A stretch of 64,000 nucleotides of DNA. Origin: Oscillospiraceae bacterium (GTDB lineage Bacteria > Bacillota > Clostridia > Oscillospirales > Oscillospiraceae). Both the position numbers and the translations under genes were made by a program. Below the pieces are notes generated by a model, which worked only from the letters and a program-made list of their open reading frames with translations, made no database searches and was not told where the DNA came from. The stretch covers positions 1 to 64,000 of the forward strand of contig JAFQZI010000137.1 of assembly GCA_017406005.1 (NCBI GenBank), written 5' to 3'. This document shows positions 17,202-25,083 of this stretch, in pieces; position 1 is the first letter of the stretch, and each line of letters begins with the position of its first letter.

Positions 17202-18161
17202 TCAGATTGTGCCGTCGTTAGCGACAAAGGTGAGGAAGGTTGCTTTGTCGGTGAGGATATAAGCACCCATCTGCTCTGCCATGACAAGGCATGCGCCCAT
17301 ACCGGCATTTGCGGAGACGTACCAGCCGGTATAGTCGGCAAAGCTTTCTGCATCGGCAGTGATACCAAGCTCTTCGGGCCAGAGAGACAATTCCTTCGTG
17401 TGCGTGCCGGACCCGTCACCGCGGGAGATGAAAGTATACTTGCCGTCGGCAATTGCCTTGAATGCTTCAAGGACATCGGCGGCATCTTTTACACCGGCAG
17501 GGTCAGCTGACGGGCCGCAGAGTACAAAGAAGTTGTACATATAGCTCATACGTTCTTTTTCCATACCGTCGAGCACAGTTGCGAAACCTGCTTCTACAAA
17601 AGCATCCTCCTGCTTCTTTGCATGAACAAGAATCAGGTCAGCGTTGCCCATTTTTGCGTTGGCGATGGATTTGCCGGTACCGGCGGAATAGACTTCGACT
17701 TCGTAACCGTACTTTTCTTCAAAAATAGGCAGCAGATAACCGAGAAGGCCGGAGTCATTCACGGAGGTGGTGGTCGAGAGACGGATCAGCTTTGTTTCCT
17801 CTGTAGCAGCAGGAATCTCGGCGACGGAAACAGGGCGGTCATCCTTGAGATAGAACAGATACTCACCATATTCGGCAAAGCCGTAATTTGCAGCGAGATC
17901 CTCGCCTTCTTCGGAAAGCAGCCAGTTGATGAGTGCTGCCGCGCCGACAGTGTTGAGAGCAACGTCAGGCACTGCATTGCCGTCAGCATCAACAAAAGGA
18001 GCTTCGGGATTTACGGCCAGCAGGGTGTAGGTGTTGATCATGTTGTCGTCAGCCTCTTTGAGAATGCAGGTGTCAACAACAAGACCGTCAGCGGAAGCGG
18101 AAAGTGCAGCAATGCCAAAGAGCATGACCATTGCGAGGAACAGGGATACAGTTTTTTTCAT
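17202..18161 (-). CDS. tupA: Tungstate-binding protein, apparently circularly permuted TupA
   Basis: 319 residues. A signal peptide ends at ASA-D25 without a lipobox. Residues 130-138 (TTTSVNDSG), the SRGDGSGTHTKELSLW segment and GMGACLVMAEQMGAYILTD are TupA hallmarks. In ordinary TupA, TTTS lies at the mature N-terminus and the chain ends with an AVNP...WLLSEEG...F...GEYLF segment. Here that terminal segment comes first (about residues 28-107: LLAVNPE at 47-53, NWLLSEEGEDLAANYGF at 79-95, GEYLF at 99-103), is joined by a Pro/Ala/Glu linker (109-124) to the normal start, and the protein stops at TFLTFVANDGTI, where the moved segment would begin. This looks like a circular permutation rather than a duplication. 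The start ATG 18161 follows TAGGAGG. Confidence 0.85.
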   Translation of the reverse strand: MKKTVSLFLAMVMLFGIAALSASADGLVVDTCILKEADDNMINTYTLLAVNPEAPFVDADGNAVPDVALNTVGAAALINWLLSEEGEDLAANYGFAEYGEYLFYLKDDRPVSVAEIPAATEETKLIRLSTTTSVNDSGLLGYLLPIFEEKYGYEVEVYSAGTGKSIANAKMGNADLILVHAKKQEDAFVEAGFATVLDGMEKERMSYMYNFFVLCGPSADPAGVKDAADVLEAFKAIADGKYTFISRGDGSGTHTKELSLWPEELGITADAESFADYTGWYVSANAGMGACLVMAEQMGAYILTDKATFLTFVANDGTI

Positions 18162-18252
18162 GGATTTACCTCCTAAAAAATAACCTCATTCCATAACAGA
18201 CCGAACGCATAGAACCTGCGCTGAATCTGCTTTTGGAAAGAGGCTCGTCCAC

Positions 18253-18281
18253 CGCTTTTCATAAAAGCGTATTCGATTATA
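18253..18281 (-). promoter_or_regulatory. Candidate tupA promoter and operator-like palindrome
   Basis: In the 212-base gap upstream of tupA, the minus strand has a perfect TATAAT (18276-18281) without a good -35 match. Just downstream, at the predicted start, lies a perfect palindrome CGCTTTT-CAT-AAAAGCG (18253-18269). A site there could be an operator for the HTH regulator at 23831 or a leader hairpin. No established molybdenum/tungsten riboswitch fold was recognised. Confidence 0.35.
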
Positions 18282-18373
18282 TGCAGTTTACCATTTCCTG
18301 TGACTTAAATCAATCATTCGAGAAAAGTGATTGTACCAAACAGCACGAAATAACACAAAATGGCATGAAAATA

Positions 18374-19261
18374 TTAAAGAGCAACCGCTTCCCGGGCAAT
18401 CTGTTCTGCCTCTGCAACCGCGGAATCAACCAGCTCGTGAATATGCCTGCAATTCCCGACAAGGTAGAGCCAATCGGGGCTGTCCAGGGTGCGTATCAGC
18501 TCTCTTTCCGGAATCAGGCCGACAGCAGTGATCAAGGTGTCACACGGTATCTGTTTTGTCTCACCGGTATCGAGATTCTTAACTGTTACACCGGTTATTC
18601 TGCCGGTTCCGTGGATTTCTGTGATAGTGGTGCGATACCAGATCGGAATACGGTAAGGCTCAATACAGCGGTGGAAGTTACGTGCCATACCGCCGTAAGA
18701 AAGATCCTGTTCAAGGATGGCTATAACATGCTTTCCTTCCAGGGTGAAGCGGCGGGCCATGATCATCCCCAGATCTCCGCTGCCCAGAATCAGAATTTCT
18801 TTTCCAAGATTCTGATGATGTAAATTTATGCATTCCTGTGCCTGCCCGGCAGTGAAAATTCCTGCTGGTCTGGTTCCGGCAACCGGCAAAGAGCCAATTG
18901 TTTTTTCACGGCATCCTGCAGCGAGAATCAGCTTTTCAAAAGAGATTTTATCCAGAAGCCCTCTCCTGGAAATAACGGCATATTTTTCGTGAGAGATGGA
19001 AAGCACTTCGGTTCCCGGAAAGAAAATCACACCTGTTTCTCTCAGAGACTCGGTCAGCTGTGATGCATATTCAGGGCCGGTCAGTTCTTTTCCGTACTTT
19101 GCAAGACCGAAGCCCTCGTGGAGACATTGCGGCAGGATACCCCCCGGCTGCATCGATCGATCAACGAGAAGAATACTGTGACAGCCGTTTTTCCAGGCGG
19201 AAACTGCGGATGCAATTCCTGCCGCTCCTGCTCCGACCACAAGAAGCCTACATTCTATCAT
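18374..19261 (-). CDS. FAD/NAD(P)-binding oxidoreductase (GlpB/HcnB-like)
   Basis: A 295-residue flavoprotein with an N-terminal dinucleotide fold (VVGAGAAGIASAV), the GGILPQCLHEGFG segment typical of the HcnB/anaerobic glycerol-3-phosphate dehydrogenase accessory family, and a second nucleotide fold (ILILGSGDLGMIMARR). It overlaps the upstream GlpA-like gene by 14 bases, so the two probably form a complex. In many Clostridia such pairs are followed by a small DUF1667 iron-sulfur gene, which is not present here. The location between moeA and tupABC suggests a redox role linked to the tungsten enzyme, but that is inference. Confidence 0.8.
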   Translation of the reverse strand: MIECRLLVVGAGAAGIASAVSAWKNGCHSILLVDRSMQPGGILPQCLHEGFGLAKYGKELTGPEYASQLTESLRETGVIFFPGTEVLSISHEKYAVISRRGLLDKISFEKLILAAGCREKTIGSLPVAGTRPAGIFTAGQAQECINLHHQNLGKEILILGSGDLGMIMARRFTLEGKHVIAILEQDLSYGGMARNFHRCIEPYRIPIWYRTTITEIHGTGRITGVTVKNLDTGETKQIPCDTLITAVGLIPERELIRTLDSPDWLYLVGNCRHIHELVDSAVAEAEQIAREAVAL

Positions 19262-20690
19262 TTTGTTTGCCTCTCAACAGTTCAGATCCTTTTCCGTCTT
19301 TTGTCACGGCGCTTTCCTCAATCTGCAGCGCTTCTGCCAGAAGCGCTGTTATTTTCTGCTGGCACCGGCTGCCCTGGCATCTGCCCATCCCGGCACTTGT
19401 CCGCCGCTTGATGCCGTCTACGGTTACGGCGCCGCGTCGAACGGCTTCCAGGATTTCTGCCTTTGTTACATCCTCGCAGCAGCAAAAGATATCCCCGTAA
19501 TCCGGATCTTCCAGTATAAGCGTTTTTCTTTCCTCAAAAGACAGGATGTGTGCTCTCCGGATGGATTTGTGGGAGGGATCAAAGGAGGAATTTAGCTCTG
19601 CGCGAAGCTCTCCTGCTATCTTTTCTGCGATTGTTGACCCTAATTCCTGTGCACAGGTCAGCCCCGGGGTTTTTATCCCGATCAGGCTCCAGAAAGTCGG
19701 AGCGGGATGCTCAATCACAAAGCTGGGGATGCTTCTCCCGTCTGCGTACTGCGGGTTAGGCCGTACAGCAGCAAAAGAACGAACGACACCGAAAAGGTCC
19801 AGATTCGGCAGAAGCCAATGAGAGATCTCGCGTACATAAGAAAGGCCGGCTGCAGTTGTTGCGTAGTCTACTTCGTTTTCCCGGTCCGAGGGCCCAAGCA
19901 GGAGATTTCCTTCCACAGTAGGGACGACTGTCAGACCTTTTTCATTTCCTTCCGGTTCGTATTGAAGAATGTGCGAGGGAACTGTATCTGTGTTCTTGTC
20001 CAGCACAAGATAATCTCCTGCTGTGGTAGCAATTCGAACAGAGGGCGGGAATGCCATCTCCTGTACAGCTGCTGAGGACAGCCCGGCACAGTTTATAACC
20101 GCCCGGGTGAAAAAACTGCCGGACTCGGTCTCTAAAAGATAACCGTCTTTCTCTGCTTGAATCCCGGTTACTCTGCAGTTCAGAAAAAGCTGTGCACCGT
20201 TCTGCACAGCATTTTCACAAGCTGCAATTCCAAGCTGCCAGGGGTTTACCGTTCCGGCAGACGGGGCAAAAAGGGCAGAATGCAGGCCGGGAGCAAGCAT
20301 CGGTTCCGATTTGTATGCTTCTTCGGCGGTCAGAAGACAAAGCCCCGGAACCTCGTTCTGTATCCCCTGCCGGTACTTCTTTCGCAGAACTCTGTCCGCG
20401 TTTTCTCCATAACTCAGCATCAAAGAACCGCAGCGACGGAACGGAACATCCAGTTCCTGACAAAGGGTATCAAATGAAGAATTTGCACGGACAGTCATTA
20501 CTGCTTTTGTCGTTCCGGGCTGATGGTCATAACCCGGATAAACGACAGCAGTATTAGCGCGGGAAATGCCTGTACAGACATCCTCCCGCGCCTCAAGGAT
20601 TGCAACAGAAAGCTTCCAGCGGCAAAGGTTTCGGGCTGCGAAACAGCCCAGAACTCCACCCCCGATGACAGCTGCGTCGATGCGCTCCAT
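19248..20690 (-). CDS. GlpA-like FAD-dependent oxidoreductase with BFD-type [2Fe-2S] domain
   Basis: 480 residues. The N-terminal FAD fold VIGGGVLGCFAARNL and a DAO-type body are followed by a C-terminal BFD-like [2Fe-2S] domain with CCCED and GMGRCQGSRCQ (about 425-465). This is the architecture of anaerobic glycerol-3-phosphate dehydrogenase GlpA and 2-hydroxyglutarate oxidase relatives. ATG 20690 is used: it is one base after the TGA of the preceding moeA gene; an in-frame TTG at 20705 would overlap that gene. No strong ribosome binding site is seen, so translational coupling is likely. The actual substrate is unknown. Confidence 0.8.
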   Translation of the reverse strand: MERIDAAVIGGGVLGCFAARNLCRWKLSVAILEAREDVCTGISRANTAVVYPGYDHQPGTTKAVMTVRANSSFDTLCQELDVPFRRCGSLMLSYGENADRVLRKKYRQGIQNEVPGLCLLTAEEAYKSEPMLAPGLHSALFAPSAGTVNPWQLGIAACENAVQNGAQLFLNCRVTGIQAEKDGYLLETESGSFFTRAVINCAGLSSAAVQEMAFPPSVRIATTAGDYLVLDKNTDTVPSHILQYEPEGNEKGLTVVPTVEGNLLLGPSDRENEVDYATTAAGLSYVREISHWLLPNLDLFGVVRSFAAVRPNPQYADGRSIPSFVIEHPAPTFWSLIGIKTPGLTCAQELGSTIAEKIAGELRAELNSSFDPSHKSIRRAHILSFEERKTLILEDPDYGDIFCCCEDVTKAEILEAVRRGAVTVDGIKRRTSAGMGRCQGSRCQQKITALLAEALQIEESAVTKDGKGSELLRGKQNDRM

Positions 20691-20691
20691 G

Positions 20692-22602
20692 TCAGAATAC
20701 GTCAATTATTTCACCGGGACGATCCAGCGTGTAACCGCCCAGGGCATTGATTCTCTCTTTGAATTCCCTGCTCTTCAGAGTACGGATCAGCTGACGGACC
20801 ATTCCAGTGCTCCATGCAACCTCGGGAATCAGCAGATCGTATTCTTCTTCACAAACGGGGATGAAATCGAGGTCATAAAGCTTTGCTGCAGAATAGATCC
20901 CCATACCGGCATCAGCAGAGCCACCGGCAATCTGAACTGCAACAGAGTTATGCGTCATCTCCTCCCGCTCATATCCATAGACGGAATCAGGGTTGATGCC
21001 ATTCTTCTGACAGAGATAGTCCATCAGGATACGCGTTCCGGAACCTTTCTGACGATTTACATAGCGAACACCGTCTTTCGAAATATCAGAAAAAGAACGA
21101 ATCTGAAGGGGATTTCCCTTCTGCAGCATCAATCCCTGCTGGCGGCCGACACAACGCACCAGGTAGACACCTCCGTACGGAAAATACTTTTTAATGTAGC
21201 TGACGTTGTATCGCCCTGTTTCCGTATCAAGCAGATGAATACCGGCAGCATGAGCCTCTCCGCGGCGAACCGCCATAATACCGCCCATTGACCCGACATG
21301 CGCGGAACTGAGATACATATTGTGGTTATCCCGATGAATAAGATCTGCCAGTTCGTCCAGCAGAGGGTCGTGACTCCCAATCACAACGAGAGTACTTTTC
21401 AGTTTCTTTTTCGGAGTAAGAAGGCTGACACGGATTTCTTCTCCGGAGGTATAACCCTCCGTCCCCTGCGGCACCGCGACCATGCCATCGGCTTTCATAA
21501 AAGAGGAGACAACACCGCTTCCGCGGGGGAGAGGAGATGCCATCAGCTGATTGCCGACATAACCCATGCGAACGCGGACGTACTCCTGGTATTTCAGGCC
21601 GGATACAACCTGTCGGGTCAGTCTGGCACGTGTGCGTGAACGGATTTCAGACTCCCGGTTGTACCACCGATCGATCAGCGGGCGGAGAAATTCTTCGATG
21701 ACGATAATGCCCGATACCGGATAACCCGGCACGCCCAGAATCGGGACAGAGCCTTTATAGCCCAGAATAGCGGGTTTGCCGGGTTTTATGGCAATACCGT
21801 GGTAGAGAACTTCCCCGACGTCACGCACTGCAGCAACGGAATAATCTCCACGCCCTGCAGAGGAACCGGCATTCAAAAGGACCATGTCACATTCCGCAGC
21901 TGCCCGGGAAAGCGTCTCTTTGATTTTATCAAACTGATCCGGCACGATGGGGTACGTTTTCGGGTCTGCACCCCAATCCTGCAGCATGGCGGAGAAAATG
22001 GAAGAGTTGAATTCCAGAATATCACCCGGCTTCGGATTGGCACAGGGTGGGATGATTTCATCTCCGGTGGGAATGATTCCTACAACAGGTTTGGCCAGAA
22101 CCTCAACTTCCAGGACACCACCGGCAATCATGGCACCGATTGCTGCAGGGGAAATCTCCATAAAACTCGGCAGAATCATTTCGCCGGCACAGATATCTTC
22201 GCCAATCTGGCGGATATGCTGCCAGGGAGCTGCAGCGGAGTGGATGGTGATGCTCTCATCTTCGTTTTTAACAAGATCCTCTACCATAATAACGGCATCA
22301 CAGCCATCCGGAATAGGATCACCGGTGTCTACAACGGTATATTTTTCTTTTGTTAAAGTGATAGGAGTTGTCTCTGTTGCGCCAAAAGTATCTTTTGCCA
22401 GCAATGTTACCCCGTCCATAGCACTTGCAGCATAGTGAGGGGCGTTGATATGGGCATAGACGGCCTTCGATGTGATGCGGCGATACGCGTCCTGCACACG
22501 AACAGTTTCCGTTTTAGCAGAGAAACCATGTTCAACCAATGTCCAGAGATAATCCTTTTTCGCCTGTTCTACAGGAGTATTCGTCAGATATTCAAACCCC
22601 AT
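20692..22602 (-). CDS. MoeA-family molybdopterin/tungstopterin protein fused to a PBP-like domain
   Basis: 636 residues. Residues 1 to about 410 are a complete MoeA, the enzyme that inserts molybdate or tungstate into adenylylated pterin: SAMDGV, VDTGDPIPDGCDAV, GIIPTGDE, NAGSSAGRGD, KPGKPAILG and GVPGYPVS. About 420-636 is a periplasmic-binding-protein-like domain without a signal peptide, containing NRQKGSGTRILMD and YEREEMTHNSVAVQIAGGSAD, and related to the C-terminal domain of the regulator at 23831. Such MoeA-PBP fusions are known and may deliver or sense the metal oxyanion. The start has AAGGAAGGG; the gene is 14 bases after the other moeA. Confidence 0.88.
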   Translation of the reverse strand: MGFEYLTNTPVEQAKKDYLWTLVEHGFSAKTETVRVQDAYRRITSKAVYAHINAPHYAASAMDGVTLLAKDTFGATETTPITLTKEKYTVVDTGDPIPDGCDAVIMVEDLVKNEDESITIHSAAAPWQHIRQIGEDICAGEMILPSFMEISPAAIGAMIAGGVLEVEVLAKPVVGIIPTGDEIIPPCANPKPGDILEFNSSIFSAMLQDWGADPKTYPIVPDQFDKIKETLSRAAAECDMVLLNAGSSAGRGDYSVAAVRDVGEVLYHGIAIKPGKPAILGYKGSVPILGVPGYPVSGIIVIEEFLRPLIDRWYNRESEIRSRTRARLTRQVVSGLKYQEYVRVRMGYVGNQLMASPLPRGSGVVSSFMKADGMVAVPQGTEGYTSGEEIRVSLLTPKKKLKSTLVVIGSHDPLLDELADLIHRDNHNMYLSSAHVGSMGGIMAVRRGEAHAAGIHLLDTETGRYNVSYIKKYFPYGGVYLVRCVGRQQGLMLQKGNPLQIRSFSDISKDGVRYVNRQKGSGTRILMDYLCQKNGINPDSVYGYEREEMTHNSVAVQIAGGSADAGMGIYSAAKLYDLDFIPVCEEEYDLLIPEVAWSTGMVRQLIRTLKSREFKERINALGGYTLDRPGEIIDVF

Positions 22603-22616
22603 TTCAAGACCCTTCC

Positions 22617-23828
22617 TTATTGATAAATTCTTATACTGGCGCCTTTTGGCAGGCCTTCACAGTCCCGATCGATGATGAAATACCCGTCTGCCCCGGAAAG
22701 CTGGGTAATCAGCCCGGATTTGGAATGTATGGGAAAAGCAAGAAGCTTCTCTCCTTTCCGTTCCAGGTGGCAGGCGTTTATCTGGGCTCTGCCATGGTTG
22801 GCACCGATATTTTCAGCAAGTTCTGCAGATACCGGAAAAACTGTATTCTCTCTGCCGGACAGTTGTGCCAGAAGAGGCAGAATAAAGAGCTTTGTTACGA
22901 AGAAAGCAGCCACCGGATGACCGGGCAGCCCGACGAGAGGCTTATTCCCGGCTTTGCCGAGAATAGTTGGTTTTCCAGGTTTGACGGCGATCCCGTGAAG
23001 GAGAAGCTTTCCCATGGATTCTATAATGCGGCAGGCAGCGTCTTTTACGCCCACACTGCTTCCGCCCGAGAGAATCACGGCATCACATTCTTTTGCCGCC
23101 AGCTCAGTCTTCTTTTGAAGCAGAGCCTCATCATCTACTACAATTCCGTAATTGACAGGTTCTGCCCCGAACTCACGTAAAACTGCAGACAGTAGAGGGC
23201 CGTTTACATCCCGTATCTGACCGGGAGCAGGCTGCTGATCCGGCGGAACAAGCTCATCTCCTGTAGAAATAACCCCGATACGAAGGCGCTTTTGTACGGG
23301 AATCTCTGTTTTTCCGATAGCAGCCAGGGCACCAATGTCCTGCGGGGCAAGAACATGACCGGCTTTCAAAAGCGGCTTTCCGGGAAAAACGTCATCACCC
23401 CGAAAGATCAGGTTCATACCGGGCGTTCCGGGTTTTGAAATTCCGATGGTCCCGTCACCGTAGTCCTCGGTATATTCTATCATGACAACACAGTCGGCAC
23501 CTTCCGGAATCGCACCGCCGGTAGGCACGTAGAAGCAAGTGCCTCTCGGGAGAGGAACGGCAGCTTCTTCGCCCATTTTTATTTCGCCTGCTACAGGCAA
23601 AATAGCAGGGATTGCATCGGAACAGCCAAAAGTGTCGGAAGCACGAACGGCATAGCCGTCCACTGTGGAACGGTTAAAACCCGGCACATATTCCGCTGCA
23701 ACAATATTTTCCGCGAGTACACAGCCAAGAGCTTCAGAAAGGGAGACAGTTTCCGCCTGTTTTGTCAGTGGCTGAAATTCCATTTCGATCAGCCGGAACA
23801 CCTCTTCCGGTGTCTTTACCTGCAGCAT
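22617..23828 (-). CDS. moeA: MoeA molybdopterin molybdotransferase
   Basis: A 403-residue stand-alone MoeA with STVDGYAVRASD, VPTGGAIPEGADCVVMIE, GVISTGDELVPP, LSGGSSVGVKD, KPGKPTILG and GLPGHPVA. It inserts the metal into the pterin cofactor. It lies 2 bases after the regulator gene stop (GGAGG lies in the end of that gene) and 14 bases before the MoeA-PBP fusion. Two MoeA proteins in one cluster are common where tungsten and molybdenum cofactors must be told apart. Confidence 0.92.
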   Translation of the reverse strand: MLQVKTPEEVFRLIEMEFQPLTKQAETVSLSEALGCVLAENIVAAEYVPGFNRSTVDGYAVRASDTFGCSDAIPAILPVAGEIKMGEEAAVPLPRGTCFYVPTGGAIPEGADCVVMIEYTEDYGDGTIGISKPGTPGMNLIFRGDDVFPGKPLLKAGHVLAPQDIGALAAIGKTEIPVQKRLRIGVISTGDELVPPDQQPAPGQIRDVNGPLLSAVLREFGAEPVNYGIVVDDEALLQKKTELAAKECDAVILSGGSSVGVKDAACRIIESMGKLLLHGIAVKPGKPTILGKAGNKPLVGLPGHPVAAFFVTKLFILPLLAQLSGRENTVFPVSAELAENIGANHGRAQINACHLERKGEKLLAFPIHSKSGLITQLSGADGYFIIDRDCEGLPKGASIRIYQ

Positions 23829-23830
23829 TT

Positions 23831-24772
23831 TTATACCTCCGCGATGATTTTACCGAGATCCCTGTAATCGTTGCCGGTGAAATGCCGGATTTCCTTCCGG
23901 AAAGGAGCAGAACGAAGGATTTCCAGGAGTTCTTCTCCTTCGGATGTTTCCAGAAATTCACGATGGACGGCGAGATCAAAGCGCTCCTGAAGAAGAGGGA
24001 TAAAGTCAAGCCCATCGATCTGTCTGGAGATCCTTTCCGTGCCAATGGCAAGATCTGCTTCTCCGGAGGCAATTGCGGCTGCCATCGTCAGGTGAGAGTT
24101 CATTTCTTTCTCATATCCGTTTACCATACGTTTGTCCAGCCCCATACGCTGGAGCTGCCCGTCAAGAAGCACACGAGCGCTTGAACCGTGACGGCGATTC
24201 AGAATGGAGATGTCCCGCCGGGCAAGATCTCGCCACCCATGAATCTCCTTCGGGTTTCCGGCGGTGACGTAAAACCCCTGCGTCCGATAGGAGATGTTGA
24301 TCAGTGAGACCGGGATACCGGGAAGAAGCCTTTTGACAAAGGGAACGTTAAAGCACTTTTCATCCGCGGCATAAAGATGACATGCGGCTGCAGTCACTTT
24401 TTCTTCATACAGGGCAAGGAGACCTTCAAAACTGTTCAGATAAACACGCTGCGACGGAAGAGACTTCTGATGGAGATAGTTGGCAATGATATCAAGAACC
24501 ACATCCTGCCCGGAAATGATAACAGCACCCGATTCTTCCTGCGCCGGATGTAGAAGACTGCTCTGAACTTCTATTTTTTTGACGGGCAGAACACTTTGCT
24601 CATGCCTGGATCGCGCGATATAGGCATCCACATCGTCCTGCGTAAAGCGTACTTTTCTGCCGATCTTGTAGGAATAGATTTCACCCCTTCGGATCAGCTC
24701 ATAAATAGTAGATTTGCTTACGTGGAGAATATCCGCAACTTCCTGCGTTGAGAGAGACTTGTTGAGCGCCAT
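23831..24772 (-). CDS. HTH regulator with PBP-like sensor domain, tungsten/molybdenum type
   Basis: 313 residues. An excisionase/MerR-like helix-turn-helix lies at about 6-50 (STQEVADILHVSKSTIYELI, ending in KVRFTQDDVDAYI). A binding-protein-like domain (about 85-313) includes RHGSSARVLLD and YEKEMNSHLTMAAAIASGEADLAIGTE. The domain resembles the C-terminus of the MoeA fusion at 20692. It probably binds an oxyanion or cofactor and controls the divergent AOR and moeA/tup units. It is the first gene of the minus-strand operon, with GAAGGAGG before the start. Confidence 0.85.
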   Translation of the reverse strand: MALNKSLSTQEVADILHVSKSTIYELIRRGEIYSYKIGRKVRFTQDDVDAYIARSRHEQSVLPVKKIEVQSSLLHPAQEESGAVIISGQDVVLDIIANYLHQKSLPSQRVYLNSFEGLLALYEEKVTAAACHLYAADEKCFNVPFVKRLLPGIPVSLINISYRTQGFYVTAGNPKEIHGWRDLARRDISILNRRHGSSARVLLDGQLQRMGLDKRMVNGYEKEMNSHLTMAAAIASGEADLAIGTERISRQIDGLDFIPLLQERFDLAVHREFLETSEGEELLEILRSAPFRKEIRHFTGNDYRDLGKIIAEV

Positions 24773-25083
24773 AAAAAAGCCTCCTTCGTTTCAAACTCAA
24801 TAGAGGTAGCCCGACACAGCCTTAACTAATATGTATTATATCTTTTTTCACAGAGGGAGACAAGCCATACAGCTACAAATCATACAGCTTGTTTCGTAGT
24901 ATTTCGGTTCAATTCGCACGGAATCTTTGCCTGCTTCATGCAGAGTTTTTCTCATTTCATGTTAATTCACACAAGAATCATGACGGTTTTTTCAGCAAGT
25001 CCATATTTATTGTATAATACATACTGTTGAATTGTCCTTTCAGGATACCATGATAAATAAAAATCTTTTTCAGGAGGTATTGT
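24773..25083. promoter_or_regulatory. Divergent regulatory region between regulator and AOR
   Basis: A 311-base gap without a credible ORF. It contains two direct copies of CATACAGCT (24866-24874 and 24881-24889, 15 bases apart), a candidate operator for the regulator at 23831, and an AOR promoter with TATAAT at 25013-25018 and a weak TTTTCA -35 at 24989-24994 (18-base spacer). The AOR ribosome binding site is AGGAGG at about 25072-25077. Confidence 0.55.

Noticed and set aside
18162-18373. Molybdenum/tungsten cofactor riboswitch upstream of tupA
   Set aside because: The leader is only about 100 bases and no conserved multi-stem Moco-type fold could be recognised; only a short palindrome near the start is supported.
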